Notes under the pieces: generated by a model
Database searches by the model: none
What the model was told of the DNA's origin: nothing
Seen by the model: the letters and a program-made list of their open reading frames with translations, nothing else
Program-made: the position numbers and the translations under genes
Shown here: in pieces, positions 46,866-55,885 of the stretch
Numbering within the stretch: position 1 is the stretch's first letter
Layout: each line of letters starts with the position of its first letter
DNA from: Buttiauxella agrestis ATCC 33320
GTDB taxonomy: Bacteria > Pseudomonadota > Gammaproteobacteria > Enterobacterales > Enterobacteriaceae
Assembly (NCBI RefSeq): GCF_000735355.1
Contig: NZ_JMPI01000036.1
Coordinates: 16,368 to 80,367, forward strand
Length of the DNA stretch: 64,000 nt
Reading direction: 5' to 3'

Positions 46866-47092
46866 GCCGCATATCATCGATTTGGGTAAGATCGACGGTG
46901 TCTACACACCGTCTCCCAACGTCCAAAACGGTAGCGGGAGTACTGACGTACGTTCACTAGCTTTAACATGAGGTTATCTCCATGCAAGCGCTATTGTTGC
47001 CAATAGCAGCCTTTACACCCTTTGTATAAAGCTAATACCAAGAGTAATGCAATGTTGATATCCCAAGCGGTAGCGCGGGCATTCTAGGTCAG

Positions 47093-49405
47093 TTATTTAG
47101 AAATATCAAAGCTAAAATTATACCCCGGCCACTTATCAGCTGCTGGGTAAGAGAATTTTGTATCTCCATATATGACTGCGGCCCCACGCGTAAGCGCCTC
47201 AAGCTCCCAGCGCTGCGGGTTGATTCCCTGCCTCGAAAGCTCAAAGCAGATCTGTGGTATGCGTTCGCGTTCCTGCCGGGTTAATCGTGCTGACGGCGCG
47301 TGATTACTGACGTTTGTGGCGTCATGGTTTTGCTGTCGTGTTCTCGCCCTAGCTTCTTGCACTTTCAGAGCCTCCCGGAGCGCCACTTGAACATCGCTAT
47401 CGCTCCAGTTCACCTCTCCGCTTTCGAGTAGATTTAACACCACTGCGGTGTGCTCAGAAGGTGTAGGTGTCGATTCTGCACTGGTGTTAAAAACACTTAA
47501 CCCACAGTTATTGACAGGACTCCGAGTCGCGGCGGAGCCGCTCTTTAAGGTCAAAAGATTAAGGTCAACGTCAACGGCTTTAGCAACGATGCGCCATTGA
47601 GTTGTACGCGTAACATGAACATTGTCAGAACCAAGATGCGGGGCGAAGATGCCCACAACCTTCTGCACCTCCTCGTCATACGCATTAAGCTCGTCAGCCA
47701 CCTTACGGGCAACCCGGACAGTCTGCGCGTCACGTGGGACGTTTGCCCCACCCTGTGCGGCAATGTACAAGTCAAAATCACCGCCGTCGGCTGCGGCTCT
47801 GACATCTTCTACTCGCTCATCAAGCTCACTGGCGATGCTCACACCACGCGGTAGTTTACGCAGCTCGCGATAAGCGCCCATTGTCGGTACACCAATCGGT
47901 TTAAATTGAGGGATGCGCCATGTGGACGCCCAGGCATTAACGGCGGCTGCGGTGTCTTTTAACGGCTTGCCGGTGTCTTTATCCAGTTCACCATCCAGCG
48001 CATAACCATCAATATTCTTCGCGATGTATTTTGCGATATAACCCGCCGCCCCACCTTTGTTGAGGTGCTTACACTCAAAGCGATTTTTGGCCGCCCCACG
48101 CTCATCACCATCTTCTTTTAAAGAGTAACGACGCATGATCCCGATAACCTGCTGACGCTGGTCAGGCTGGCAGAAAAGCATCATGTGCCAGTGCGGTGTA
48201 CCATCATGATGAGGCTCGACGACGCGCATGCCATACACATTCAGGTCATTGTCTTTGAATGCAGTGCGCATCTTGCTCCAGATACCACACAGATAGCGCT
48301 GACCATCTTTCGGGCTGAAAGCTTCATCGTTCCATTTATGGTTAAGCTGGACGGTTTTATCCACACCAGTGACGCGTGTCGGGTGATATTTGGATGGAGT
48401 CGTTATGGTAATAAACATTCCGACATCACCCTTGCTGGAGGCGTAACGCTCAATACCCGCAATAGTGTTCATTAATTCCATGCGGCGGATTTCAGGGTTA
48501 GAAATGCTTTTAAGTACCTTATCAATCAGGTCGATTCGCTCGCCGGTTTCCACGTTCTCCAGTTCGCGGCTTTTCAGGTATTCCAGATTAGCCAGGCGAC
48601 GCGCATGTACATCCCGAATGGCTTGTTTGCTGGCGTAAGGTGAACGTTTTTTACTGACCTCGCCGACCGCAATTAACAGCGCTTCATTCCATCGGGTGCG
48701 CTGTGCTTTAAACTGAGCAACCCACCAGTCATCGGTAATCAGACGGAAAACGGCTGAAAACGCTTCACGTGCAGTCAGCTTTCCTTTGCGATACTTTTTC
48801 CAGTGCAGCGGCGTAACATTGAACGCGCGGGCTGCCCCCGCAATTTCACCGTAAAGCCAGGATTGAGCCTCATCGGTAAACAGCACTTCTTTTTTATCGC
48901 CCTCATGTTCGCTGGCATAGCTGTCGCTGAGTTCTTCATATGCACTGAATAACTGAGCCGCTATCCGTCCCGCGAACTTCTCCAGCGCTTTATCGTTCAT
49001 ACCCGGCAGATGAGAGTAAGCATCCTGTTCGGACAAAAAACGTATTGAAGCGTCGGTGTTCATCCGGTGATTGCGATTTACGCGTTCAATGCGTGGCCAT
49101 AAGCGCCGCTTGAAAGTGGAGGTCAGGAACCGCAATGCATCAAGCTGGCTTGAGTGGCGTTTCAGCCAGTAATAGCGATTACTGAATTTGGTGCAGAGGT
49201 TATGCGGGAGCGTATTTATCTCAGCTAAAACCGCTTGCACCTGACGGTGTTCATCACGTGTAAGCGTTCTGTCATAGGGATCTAGCGAGATAGCCTCGCG
49301 CGGTGCGTTCCAGGGATAAGCACCGACGAATGATTTGCCGGTGCCTTGAATCTGAGGTGTCGCAGAAGGAGCGATACGCCCCCGCTCATTATTGAGCATT
49401 GGCAT
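47093..49405 (-). CDS. A: Replication initiation endonuclease gpA
   Basis: About 770 aa (P2 761). ATG 49405 or 49399 places the start as in P2; a longer frame runs to 49474 without similarity. Rolling-circle HUH initiator: PHWHMMLF gives His405/His407, and the two catalytic tyrosines are Tyr456 and Tyr460 (GYIAKYIAK), against Tyr450/454 in P2. It nicks its own gene at ori (47511-47528). End gene of the leftward early operon cox-orf-B-orfs-A. Confidence 0.94.
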   Translation of the reverse strand: MPMLNNERGRIAPSATPQIQGTGKSFVGAYPWNAPREAISLDPYDRTLTRDEHRQVQAVLAEINTLPHNLCTKFSNRYYWLKRHSSQLDALRFLTSTFKRRLWPRIERVNRNHRMNTDASIRFLSEQDAYSHLPGMNDKALEKFAGRIAAQLFSAYEELSDSYASEHEGDKKEVLFTDEAQSWLYGEIAGAARAFNVTPLHWKKYRKGKLTAREAFSAVFRLITDDWWVAQFKAQRTRWNEALLIAVGEVSKKRSPYASKQAIRDVHARRLANLEYLKSRELENVETGERIDLIDKVLKSISNPEIRRMELMNTIAGIERYASSKGDVGMFITITTPSKYHPTRVTGVDKTVQLNHKWNDEAFSPKDGQRYLCGIWSKMRTAFKDNDLNVYGMRVVEPHHDGTPHWHMMLFCQPDQRQQVIGIMRRYSLKEDGDERGAAKNRFECKHLNKGGAAGYIAKYIAKNIDGYALDGELDKDTGKPLKDTAAAVNAWASTWRIPQFKPIGVPTMGAYRELRKLPRGVSIASELDERVEDVRAAADGGDFDLYIAAQGGANVPRDAQTVRVARKVADELNAYDEEVQKVVGIFAPHLGSDNVHVTRTTQWRIVAKAVDVDLNLLTLKSGSAATRSPVNNCGLSVFNTSAESTPTPSEHTAVVLNLLESGEVNWSDSDVQVALREALKVQEARARTRQQNHDATNVSNHAPSARLTRQERERIPQICFELSRQGINPQRWELEALTRGAAVIYGDTKFSYPAADKWPGYNFSFDISK
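47508..47528 (-). other. P2-type replication origin (gpA nick region)
   Basis: The minus strand reads CTCGGAGTCCTGTCAATAA here, inside A, encoding the RSPVNNCG residues conserved with P2. The same sequence surrounds the known gpA cleavage site in P2 (in CTCGGAGTCCTGTCAA). Recognised by identity from memory of the P2 site. Confidence 0.7.
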
Positions 49406-49664
49406 TAAAAGCGTGTTCACATACCTGCGCAATGCGCGCAATTTCTGCGGCCATTGCCTCAACCGAATCAACAACTGAGGTCTGGATGTGATGATGAATC
49501 AGACCGGTTACAAGCTGGTTAATCTTCGGGTAATAACCAATAGTATCTAACCATTCTTTGCCAGCCATTTTCCCTGTTTTCGCTATCTTTTTTTCCTGCA
49601 AAATAAACTGATACTGGTCGCTGGTAATGACCCACTTATCGCCAACCTGAATATGGACTGACAT
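49389..49664 (-). CDS. P2-like early-region protein, DUF5405-like
   Basis: 91 aa in the P2 orf80-orf83 position between B and A. Start MSVHIQVGDKWVITSDQYQFIL; no membrane segment or catalytic motif. I believe this belongs to DUF5405, a family of small P2-type early proteins, but am not certain. Its 3' end overlaps the start of A. Function unknown. Confidence 0.75.
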   Translation of the reverse strand: MSVHIQVGDKWVITSDQYQFILQEKKIAKTGKMAGKEWLDTIGYYPKINQLVTGLIHHHIQTSVVDSVEAMAAEIARIAQVCEHAFNANAQ

Positions 49665-49666
49665 AT

Positions 49667-49957
49667 TTAACCCTCAATATTATTGATTTTATTCATGGCG
49701 GTCTGACACAGCTCGCCACAGTGATTTATCTCTTTTAAAAGCTCGTTGGCGTTATTGACTCGCTTCAGAAAAATAGCTCGTTTGACCATCAGGTTAATCA
49801 GGTCGGAAATCAGCTTTAACTCGCTGGAATAAATGGCGACCGTTGGATAAGAAACCGCACCGGTGTCCTTATCGTGTTTAACATCAGCCAGGACAAAGGA
49901 GCCATTCAGCTTCGAAACCGCATACCAGTTTTTGACGATAATTCGGCGGTTACTCAC
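49667..49957 (-). CDS. P2-like early-region hypothetical protein
   Basis: 96 aa starting with GTG 49957, chosen because it overlaps the upstream stop as GTGAGTAA. Readable frame continues upstream but lies entirely over the DUF2732-like gene. Sequence [25 protein letters not shown]; no recognised motif. It lies 2 bp before the next gene, in the compact early operon. Confidence 0.65.
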   Translation of the reverse strand: MSNRRIIVKNWYAVSKLNGSFVLADVKHDKDTGAVSYPTVAIYSSELKLISDLINLMVKRAIFLKRVNNANELLKEINHCGELCQTAMNKINNIEG

Positions 49958-50189
49958 AGGCCAGCCCTCTCTGATAGCTGAGACCTGACTTATGCAGCTT
50001 CTGAGACTCCTGGTGAAGCAGCTCCACAATCTCAACACCCGATAATTCGTTTTTCGTAATGTGGCGAATAAGCCCATCAATATGTGACGAGTATTTAACA
50101 GCCGCATCTGCCCTGGCTTCCGCTCGGGCATGAGTGAGAAGTGAATTTAACTGCACTGTATTACATTGATGATTAATTTCTGTTTGCAT
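49950..50189 (-). CDS. P2-like early-region protein, DUF2732-like
   Basis: 79 aa, helical and charged, with [17 protein letters not shown] near the N-terminus, a pattern I associate with DUF2732 proteins of P2-type phages. Function unknown. Overlaps the next gene by 8 bp. Confidence 0.75.
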   Translation of the reverse strand: MQTEINHQCNTVQLNSLLTHARAEARADAAVKYSSHIDGLIRHITKNELSGVEIVELLHQESQKLHKSGLSYQRGLACE

Positions 50190-50255
50190 AAACCCTGACT
50201 CCAGATAATAAAAAGCCCCACACAGTGAAGTGTGTTAATTTTTTCCACCGGTTAA

Positions 50256-50756
50256 TTAATGGAGATATTGTTCAGGTTTAACCGCTGTCAATATTGCTGG
50301 TGTGTACTCAAATAAATTAAATAACTCGCGCAATGCCCTTATTAAAGCATCCCGCCAGGTACATTGTTCGTTTTCGATATACCAATAAGGCTGATTAAAT
50401 TCGTCTTCCGACAGTCCGGCATGTAAAAACAGTGTTCGCCGCTGGCTCACAGTAAGACGCCCTATAAATCCTGCTTTGCTTACACCTATAGCTCGCTGTT
50501 TTGTGAATGCGCCGCGCAGTTCATCAATGGCACAGACAATACGCTCACGATCACAATCGTTCATTTCTTCCAGACGCATGACAGAATGGCGTTGTTTTAA
50601 CTGAGCGTGAAAGCAAACTGTAAGGCGTTCACGTTCCAGCATGTCATTGTAGAAATTACAGGATTCAACCCAGCGTGGTTTTGCCAGGTGTTTAGCGACC
50701 AGACCACGCAGACCAGAAGGTTGATTTTTCACTACTGCAAATGTCATGACTGTCAT
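50256..50756 (-). CDS. B: Replication protein gpB (DnaB loader helper)
   Basis: 166 aa, the exact P2 gpB length, starting MTVMTFAVVKNQPSG and ending AVKPEQYLH, like P2. In P2 gpB interacts with host DnaB helicase for lagging-strand synthesis. Overlaps the 60-aa upstream gene by 4 bp (ATGA). Confidence 0.93.
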   Translation of the reverse strand: MTVMTFAVVKNQPSGLRGLVAKHLAKPRWVESCNFYNDMLERERLTVCFHAQLKQRHSVMRLEEMNDCDRERIVCAIDELRGAFTKQRAIGVSKAGFIGRLTVSQRRTLFLHAGLSEDEFNQPYWYIENEQCTWRDALIRALRELFNLFEYTPAILTAVKPEQYLH

Positions 50757-50935
50757 TTAAATAGTCTCCCTGCCACTTTCAGGCATCGCTGAAAAGCACC
50801 GGCAACGCCATAACGACGCGGCTGACGAATAATTAAGCCTTTACGTCCTTTACCGTGGGTAATGGTGAACTCCATCGGGCGTGTTGCCTGATGGTTGTGC
50901 AGGAGCTGAGCAATACATCGTGGTTCGGTCATCAC
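50753..50935 (-). CDS. Small early protein between cox and B (P2 orf78 position)
   Basis: 60 aa, basic (pI clearly high), with EFTITHGKGRKGLIIRQPRR. It occupies the P2 orf78 position, 7 bp after cox and coupled to B. Function unknown; some relatives in 186-like phages cause cell filamentation, but similarity is not established here. Confidence 0.7.
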   Translation of the reverse strand: MMTEPRCIAQLLHNHQATRPMEFTITHGKGRKGLIIRQPRRYGVAGAFQRCLKVAGRLFK

Positions 50936-50942
50936 ATTCCCC

Positions 50943-51221
50943 TCAGCGCATCGGCTCGCCTAAACCCAACCACATCAACCACCCTTCCCTGATTTCTTTA
51001 GGTCGGCTTTCATACGCCATTTTCATTCCATTGTTCCAGGCTGGCAGATAGACCCAATACTCCCCTGCTCGTTTCGTTGCTGATAGCGGGTCGGTCATCT
51101 CAATGACAGGAAGCTTACCTTTTTCAATCATGCCTCTGACCGCTGACGGAGTTTTGCCAATAAGGCGGGCAAATTCAGGATATGGGACAGCATCGCTGAT
51201 ACTTACAACTTGTTTGCTCAT
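50943..51221 (-). CDS. cox: Cox: excisionase and repressor of the lysogenic promoter
   Basis: 92 aa (P2 Cox 91) with the near-identical stretch AGEYWVYLPAWNNG and ESRPKEIR-GWLMWLGLGEP. An N-terminal HTH (YPEFARLIGKTPSAVRGMIEKGKLPV) binds DNA. Cox represses Pc and promotes excision with Int. First gene of the early leftward operon, facing C. Confidence 0.95.
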   Translation of the reverse strand: MSKQVVSISDAVPYPEFARLIGKTPSAVRGMIEKGKLPVIEMTDPLSATKRAGEYWVYLPAWNNGMKMAYESRPKEIREGWLMWLGLGEPMR

Positions 51222-51248
51222 CTGCTAACCTTTTATCTAGATCTAACC

Positions 51249-51282
51249 AATGGGTTCTAATGTTCTCTAATGGGCTTTAGTG
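51249..51282. promoter_or_regulatory. C-repressor operators in the C-cox switch
   Basis: Two direct repeats of the form AATGGG-T-T-TAATG (51249-51262 and 51269-51282; 11 of 14 identical), offset by 20 bp (two helical turns). They lie in the 133-bp interval between the divergent cox and C genes. In P2 the C dimer binds two direct repeats in the early promoter in this way. Assigned by position and symmetry. Confidence 0.6.
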
Positions 51283-51354
51283 TAATCGCAACACCAATAG
51301 AGACACCCGATACAAACTTGAAATTCACGAAGATTATTAGAGGATCTTGATAAC

Positions 51355-51654
51355 ATGTCAATCGCAATTAGCGAAAAACTGGCGCTTATGCGCGAGTCGG
51401 AAAGATTAAACAGGAAGCAATTCGCTGAAATTACAGGAGTTCCGTACAGTTCTTTGACTTATTACGAAAGTGGAAGAACGACACCTCCCACCGATATAAC
51501 GATGAAAATTCTCAATAACCCAAAGTTTATGAAATACACAATGTGGTTTATTACTGATCAAATTGCACCAGAAGCCGGGCAAATTGCACCGGCACTCGCA
51601 CACTTTGGGCAAGGAACAACAACCTCACCCCACTCAGAGCAAAAAACTGGTTAA
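51355..51654 (+). CDS. C: Immunity repressor C
   Basis: 99 aa, the P2 C length. The N-terminal HTH reads NRKQFAEITGVPYSSLTYYESGR, and the C-terminal region (QIAPALAHFGQ--TTSPHS-QKTG) is nearly identical to P2. It keeps lysogeny by repressing the early promoter. Because HTH residues differ from P2 at several positions, immunity may be different. Confidence 0.95.
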   Translation: MSIAISEKLALMRESERLNRKQFAEITGVPYSSLTYYESGRTTPPTDITMKILNNPKFMKYTMWFITDQIAPEAGQIAPALAHFGQGTTTSPHSEQKTG

Positions 51655-51769
51655 CAATTTATAGGCGATACATACATGTAAAATGCATGTCATTAGCAGA
51701 TAAATACCCTACACACAGAAAGAAAGAGTTAAGAGTAAAAAGTAAGCAAACCAATCGGAGGGTTTTCTG

Positions 51770-52783
51770 ATGACAATCAAGAAACTCGATGATGGTCGAT
51801 GGGAAGTGGACATTAGACCTGCTGGTCGCAACGGAAAGCGTATCCGCAGGAAGTTTGAAAAGAAAAGCGAGGCTGTCGCTTTTGAGAAGCACACTCAATA
51901 CAACCACCACAACAAAGAATGGCTCTCGAAGCCGACAGATAAGCGACGCCTCTCAGAACTGACTCAAGTTTGGTGGAAGTTAAAAGGGCAGCATGAAGAT
52001 TATGGACAGGGTTATCTCAGAAAAATTGAACTCTTTACTGAAATAACCGGCGACCCGTGTGCATTTCAGATAACCAAAGCACTTATCAGTCAGTACAGCA
52101 CTGCGCGAAGAAGCTTGGGTATCAAGCCTGCAAGCATAAACCGTGACCTGACTTGTCTTAGCGGGATGTTTACAGCTTTGATTGATGCTGAATTATTCGG
52201 TGGTGAGCATCCAATCCGGGGCATGAAAAGGCTTAAAGAGCAGCAGCCAGAAACCGGGTATCTGACACAAGATGAGATTGAACTACTGCTTTCCAAACTT
52301 GACGGTGATAACAAGAAGATCGCCGTACTTTGCCTGAGCACTGGAGCAAGATGGGGTGAGGCTGTGAAATTAAAAGCTGAACATATCATTCAGAACCGCG
52401 TGACGTTTGTTAAAACCAAAACAAACAAGCCGCGCACAGTTCCTGTATCGAAGGAAGTGGCTGAAATGATTGCAGGCAATAAACGCGGATTCCTTTTTAT
52501 TGATGCCCATTACAAAGAGTTCCGGCAAATACTGAAGGAAGTGAAACCTGATTTACCGTCCGGTCAAGCAACTCATGCGCTTCGCCACAGTTTTGCTACT
52601 CATTTTATGATTAACGGAGGAAGCATTATCACGCTGCAACGAATACTAGGACATTCGCGAATTGAGCAGACCATGACCTATGCTCATTTCGCGCCTGAAT
52701 ACTTACAGGATGCCGTGTCGCTCAATCCACTTCGTGGCGGAACTGAAGCGAAAAACGTCCACACAGTGTCCACAGACCAGTAG
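51770..52783 (+). CDS. int: Tyrosine integrase
   Basis: 337 aa, the P2 Int length. Catalytic residues are R194 (TGARWGEA), H269 and R272 (HALRHSF), H295 (LGHSRIEQ) and Y304 (TMTYAHF). The N-terminal AP2-like arm-binding domain begins TIKKLDDGRWEVDIRP. It lies 86 bp from attR and is transcribed from the C promoter side. Confidence 0.96.
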   Translation: MTIKKLDDGRWEVDIRPAGRNGKRIRRKFEKKSEAVAFEKHTQYNHHNKEWLSKPTDKRRLSELTQVWWKLKGQHEDYGQGYLRKIELFTEITGDPCAFQITKALISQYSTARRSLGIKPASINRDLTCLSGMFTALIDAELFGGEHPIRGMKRLKEQQPETGYLTQDEIELLLSKLDGDNKKIAVLCLSTGARWGEAVKLKAEHIIQNRVTFVKTKTNKPRTVPVSKEVAEMIAGNKRGFLFIDAHYKEFRQILKEVKPDLPSGQATHALRHSFATHFMINGGSIITLQRILGHSRIEQTMTYAHFAPEYLQDAVSLNPLRGGTEAKNVHTVSTDQ

Positions 52784-52791
52784 TTTTTGAT

Positions 52792-52844
52792 GGCTTTCAG
52801 TGGTGTTCAGTACCGCGTTAACCCGCATTCCACCGCTGAAAGCC
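52792..52844 (+). terminator. Long stem-loop between int and attR
   Basis: 14-bp stem (52792-52805 with 52831-52844, one G-T pair) GGCTTTCAGTGGTG / CACCGCTGAAAGCC with a 25-nt loop, 8 nt after the int stop. No T run follows, so it may limit int mRNA decay or read-through, or be part of attP structure, rather than be a simple terminator. Confidence 0.5.
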
Positions 52845-52869
52845 TGTATTAACAGCAAAGAGAAAGGCA

Positions 52870-52891
52870 CTTCCGCAGGCCTTCTTTTTTG
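52870..52891 (+). repeat. attR core, right copy of the 22-bp att repeat
   Basis: Identical to 17645-17666. Only the 3' arm and T tract of the terminator are present here, without the CyaR body, showing that the bacterial sRNA stays with attL and this is the phage-derived half. Bacterial sequence leading to yegS begins at 52892. Confidence 0.92.
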
Positions 52892-52979
52892 CTAAACTCC
52901 GCAGACTCAGCCTGTTCTTACCCGCAAATCCCACACATACGATACACTCAGAATTCAATTACATTTCCTGAGGTCCGCC

Positions 52980-53879
52980 ATGGAGCAGTTTCCCGTATCA
53001 CTCGTCATTCTGAACGGCAAAGGTGCCAACAATGACATCTTGCGAAGCGCCGTAAAAGTCATGCGTGACGAGGGTTACACGTTACACATCCGCGTTACCT
53101 GGGAACAAGGCGACGCGATTCGTTACGTAAAAGAAGCATCCAGTTTGGGTGTCAATACCGTCATTGCTGGCGGCGGCGACGGCACAATAAACGAAGTAGC
53201 AACCGCGCTGGCGCAACTTGCTCCTGAAAACCGCCCGGTGTTGGGGATTCTCCCGCTAGGCACCGCGAATGATTTTGCCACCAGCATAGGCATTCCCCAG
53301 GAGCTGGATAAAGCATTGCAACTGGCGATAGTCGGCAAAGGCGTGCCTATTGACCTGGTACAAGTGAACGAATCCGCCTTCTTTATCAATATGGCAACCG
53401 GTGGTTTTGGCACACGTATCACTACCGAAACACCTGAAAAACTGAAAGCTGCACTCGGTGGAATTGCCTATTTTGTTCACGGACTGATTCGCCTCGACAC
53501 GCTCAAACCTGACCGCTGCGAAATTCGTGGTGAAGATTTTGAGTGGCAAGGCGATGCGCTGGTGATTGGTATCGGCAATGGCCGCCAGGCGGGTGGTGGG
53601 CAGGAACTTTGCCCGCAGGCATTGATTAATGATGGTTTATTAGAGTTGCGTATTTTTACTGGCGAAGAGTTGCTGCCAGCAATTTTTAAAACGCTGACGC
53701 AACCAGACGACAACCCAAATATTATTGATGGGCGTTCATCCTGGTTCGAGATAACCGCCCCGCACGACATTACCTTTAACCTTGATGGCGAGCCGCTGAC
53801 CAGCCAGAAATTCCGCATTGATATCCATCCCAATGCGTTGAGCTGCCGCCTGCCGCCAAACTGCCCGCTGTTAGGTTAA
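52980..53879 (+). CDS. yegS: Lipid kinase YegS
   Basis: 299 aa (E. coli YegS 299). Diacylglycerol-kinase catalytic fold with [14 protein letters not shown] (nucleotide-binding loop) and PLGTANDFA (substrate/metal region). Recombinant E. coli YegS phosphorylates phosphatidylglycerol. ATG 52980 is preceded by TGAGG at correct spacing. Next gene is convergent and 4 bp away. Confidence 0.95.
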   Translation: MEQFPVSLVILNGKGANNDILRSAVKVMRDEGYTLHIRVTWEQGDAIRYVKEASSLGVNTVIAGGGDGTINEVATALAQLAPENRPVLGILPLGTANDFATSIGIPQELDKALQLAIVGKGVPIDLVQVNESAFFINMATGGFGTRITTETPEKLKAALGGIAYFVHGLIRLDTLKPDRCEIRGEDFEWQGDALVIGIGNGRQAGGGQELCPQALINDGLLELRIFTGEELLPAIFKTLTQPDDNPNIIDGRSSWFEITAPHDITFNLDGEPLTSQKFRIDIHPNALSCRLPPNCPLLG

Positions 53880-53883
53880 CGGG

Positions 53884-54366
53884 TTATTTACTGCTGCAAA
53901 GCAAAGAAGGCGATCGGCTGGTGGTAAAAAGCCAGCTGGAGCCAGTTAATTGTTTGATATTAAGAAAAAACTTCGCATCGGGTTCTAAATAGAAGAGCGG
54001 GAATGTTCTCTTTAATAATGGGAGGTCCGTTGGGCTTCCAGTTGAATCCGTCACTGACTTTGAAATGAGAAAATAATCATTTCCCTTACGCTGAAAATCA
54101 AAAAATACATTCTGGCTTACTTGTTCAACCCGAGTATTATTCGATATAACCTCACCCCGTAGCATCACCGCCCCGGTATCACCATTAAAAACATATTGCA
54201 TCGTAACATTTGCAACATTATCTTTACGATGAAGGGTTAATTCCCCAGCACAGCTAAAATGCGTATTTTTCCAATACAGATATACCTTAACCGTCGCGAT
54301 ACAGGATGCGATGATCAGCAAGCCTACTAATAACCATGCAGTATTATTTTTCAAACGCATTTCCAT
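53884..54366 (-). CDS. FidL-like membrane protein
   Basis: 160 aa. One membrane segment at about residues 10-30 (NTAWLLVGLLIIASCIATVKVYLYW) and a periplasmic domain with few motifs. The size and its place right after a MarT/CadC-type regulator match the fidL genes that follow marT on Salmonella SPI-3 and similar regulator pairs in enterobacteria. It probably modulates the membrane regulator. Start may be the ATG at 54366 or 54360. Overlaps the regulator gene by 23 bp. Confidence 0.75.
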   Translation of the reverse strand: MEMRLKNNTAWLLVGLLIIASCIATVKVYLYWKNTHFSCAGELTLHRKDNVANVTMQYVFNGDTGAVMLRGEVISNNTRVEQVSQNVFFDFQRKGNDYFLISKSVTDSTGSPTDLPLLKRTFPLFYLEPDAKFFLNIKQLTGSSWLFTTSRSPSLLCSSK

Positions 54367-55132
54367 TATCCGTTATAACATAATGTGTGACACAGTGATT
54401 CTTTCGCCAGGCACTAAATGGACGTTCACAGGCCACAGCAGAAAAACGGGCAAAATTGTTATAAGCTGTTAAATAGACATAATGAAAATCTTCACAATTC
54501 AATTTAAAATCACGCGCAAATAAGCGATGTTTTTTATAGTCAGTGGTATCGGAATTCACAAAATAACTGCAGTTACTTTGAGTTATTAGCGGTTTAAATT
54601 CTGTGAAGCGGTTATCCATGCTGGCTTGCCAAGCCAAAAACGTGCCACCTAAACAGAGCACTAGCACCATTGAACCTAAACCAAATCGCCCCTTACTGAA
54701 CGAAGAAGACAAACGGCGCGCAATCTTACGCGGCGGTGTTGGCTCAGGCGTAGAAGGTTGTGATAGCTCCGTAGCAATGATTTCAACTTCTTCACTGCGG
54801 GTTATTTTCAAGGTATTTTCAAGTTTGACCCCCACCTTTGGGACCGTGACGATATAGTCCTCATTAAGGCCAAACTCTTTAAATGCCCGCCGCAAAAGGG
54901 AAATATTTTGATAGAAGGTATTATTGGTTACCTGGGCTCCATTACTCACCCAGACTTCATGGAAAAAGTGTTCCCGAAGCACCACTTCCCCTTGATAATT
55001 AACCAACAATGCCAGGCATCTACTCGCAGGTATACTCAGTGATAAGGGTGGTCGGTCGCTATTAATAGCGATAACCCTGTGTTTTTCAGGTAGAAAGGCC
55101 GCCACGCCATTCAAGATAATTTGTTTATTCAC
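54344..55132 (-). CDS. Membrane-anchored winged-helix regulator (MarT/CadC/ToxR type)
   Basis: 262 aa. The N-terminal OmpR-type winged helix (residues 1-105) contains VTNNTFYQNISLLRRAFKEFG and the wing IVTVPKVGVKLE. A linker with Pro/Thr is followed by one membrane segment (about 152-172, LGSMVLVLCLGGTFLAW) and a periplasmic domain with four cysteines. Such proteins activate genes directly from the membrane. It lies downstream of the fimbrial operon on the same strand, so the operon is a plausible target. Confidence 0.85.
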   Translation of the reverse strand: MNKQIILNGVAAFLPEKHRVIAINSDRPPLSLSIPASRCLALLVNYQGEVVLREHFFHEVWVSNGAQVTNNTFYQNISLLRRAFKEFGLNEDYIVTVPKVGVKLENTLKITRSEEVEIIATELSQPSTPEPTPPRKIARRLSSSFSKGRFGLGSMVLVLCLGGTFLAWQASMDNRFTEFKPLITQSNCSYFVNSDTTDYKKHRLFARDFKLNCEDFHYVYLTAYNNFARFSAVACERPFSAWRKNHCVTHYVITDNGNAFEK

Positions 55133-55183
55133 GCTGTTCCTTACGTATTCAGATCTGGGGGTGTAAAGGCTTATTAGATCTGT

Positions 55184-55885
55184 TTATTTAATCGACAAAG
55201 CATAACCCCACTGATTTCCCTCATCGTTTATTATGACAAATTTAACTACACCGTCCTGTAAATCTACCTTATTAAACGTAAAGAGCGGCTGCTGCGAAAA
55301 AGGACTTAAGGTCATTCCCGAAGCAGAATACCCGGCTATTTCTACCGCAGCCAAAGAGATATTCCAGGGCGTAGGGTTGGATACTGTCACTCCCTCACCC
55401 GAGCGCGTAAAACGTAATTGATTTCCCACATCTTCAGTCAGTTTCCCCACTCCAGCTGGACGCCAAAACACTTTCAGCTGCGTACGAAATGCCAGCAGGA
55501 TTTTTTCATCCTGTACCGCTGGCTGATTAGGTGGGATCTCATAAATATTTAGCCAAAACAACGATTCACGGTCATCTGGCAAACCTTTAGCGCTGGTTAG
55601 CAGCCTGACAGAACGCTGCTCAAGCGGCGCCAGACGAAAAATGGGTGGCAGTACGACAAACGGCGATTCGGCAGTTTGCGGAATACCGTGAGGGTCGCCA
55701 TCGTCAATCCATGCCTGCACCATCACCGGATAATCAGCACTGTTCGCAAGCGTAATGGATTGGGTCGCCGCCCCCTTCTCAAAGACCACCCGCGTGGCAC
55801 TCAGGTTGACCACCGCTTGAGCGGGCAAGGCTAAACATAGCCAAAAAAACAGCAATCTACTGAAGACGCATAAGGATTTGGGCAT
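55184..55885 (-). CDS. Second periplasmic fimbrial chaperone (PapD family)
   Basis: 233 aa from ATG 55885 with signal peptide (LLFFWLCLALPAQA). It has the N-terminal Ig domain with VVNLSATRVVFEKG, the F1-G1 region RTQLKVFWRPAG and the usual FWLNIYEIPP. The start overlaps the adhesin end by 29 bp, so it is the last gene of the fimbrial operon. A dedicated chaperone after the adhesin gene suggests a specific role for the tip protein. Confidence 0.92.
   Translation of the reverse strand: MPKSLCVFSRLLFFWLCLALPAQAVVNLSATRVVFEKGAATQSITLANSADYPVMVQAWIDDGDPHGIPQTAESPFVVLPPIFRLAPLEQRSVRLLTSAKGLPDDRESLFWLNIYEIPPNQPAVQDEKILLAFRTQLKVFWRPAGVGKLTEDVGNQLRFTRSGEGVTVSNPTPWNISLAAVEIAGYSASGMTLSPFSQQPLFTFNKVDLQDGVVKFVIINDEGNQWGYALSIK

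Larger units (their letters stand above)
17645..52891 (-). mobile_element. Complete P2-like prophage (about 35.2 kb)
   Basis: Bounded by 22-bp perfect direct repeats at 17645-17666 and 52870-52891. Between them lie all late modules of P2 in P2 order, read on the minus strand from cos leftwards (Q-P / O-N-M-L-X-holin-lysin-lysB-lysC-R-S / V-W-J-I-H-G / FI-FII-E+E'-T-U-D / ogr). The early region is A ... B, cox, C and int at the right end. No structural gene is visibly broken, so it may be inducible. It carries three sets of non-P2 cargo: 29582-30295, 39231-43972 and 44649-46865. The old, tin, fun(Z) and lysA genes of P2 are absent. Confidence 0.95.

Noticed and set aside
46996..47028. Tiny open frame after GAGGTTATCTCC (ATG at 46983) downstream of the RloC-like gene
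   Set aside because: Only about 15 codons; a ribosome-site-like run alone is not enough to call a peptide.
52792..52844. Stem-loop after int as a CRISPR-like or mobile-element end
   Set aside because: A single inverted repeat with no repetition and no transposase; no CRISPR arrays or insertion sequences are visible anywhere in the window.
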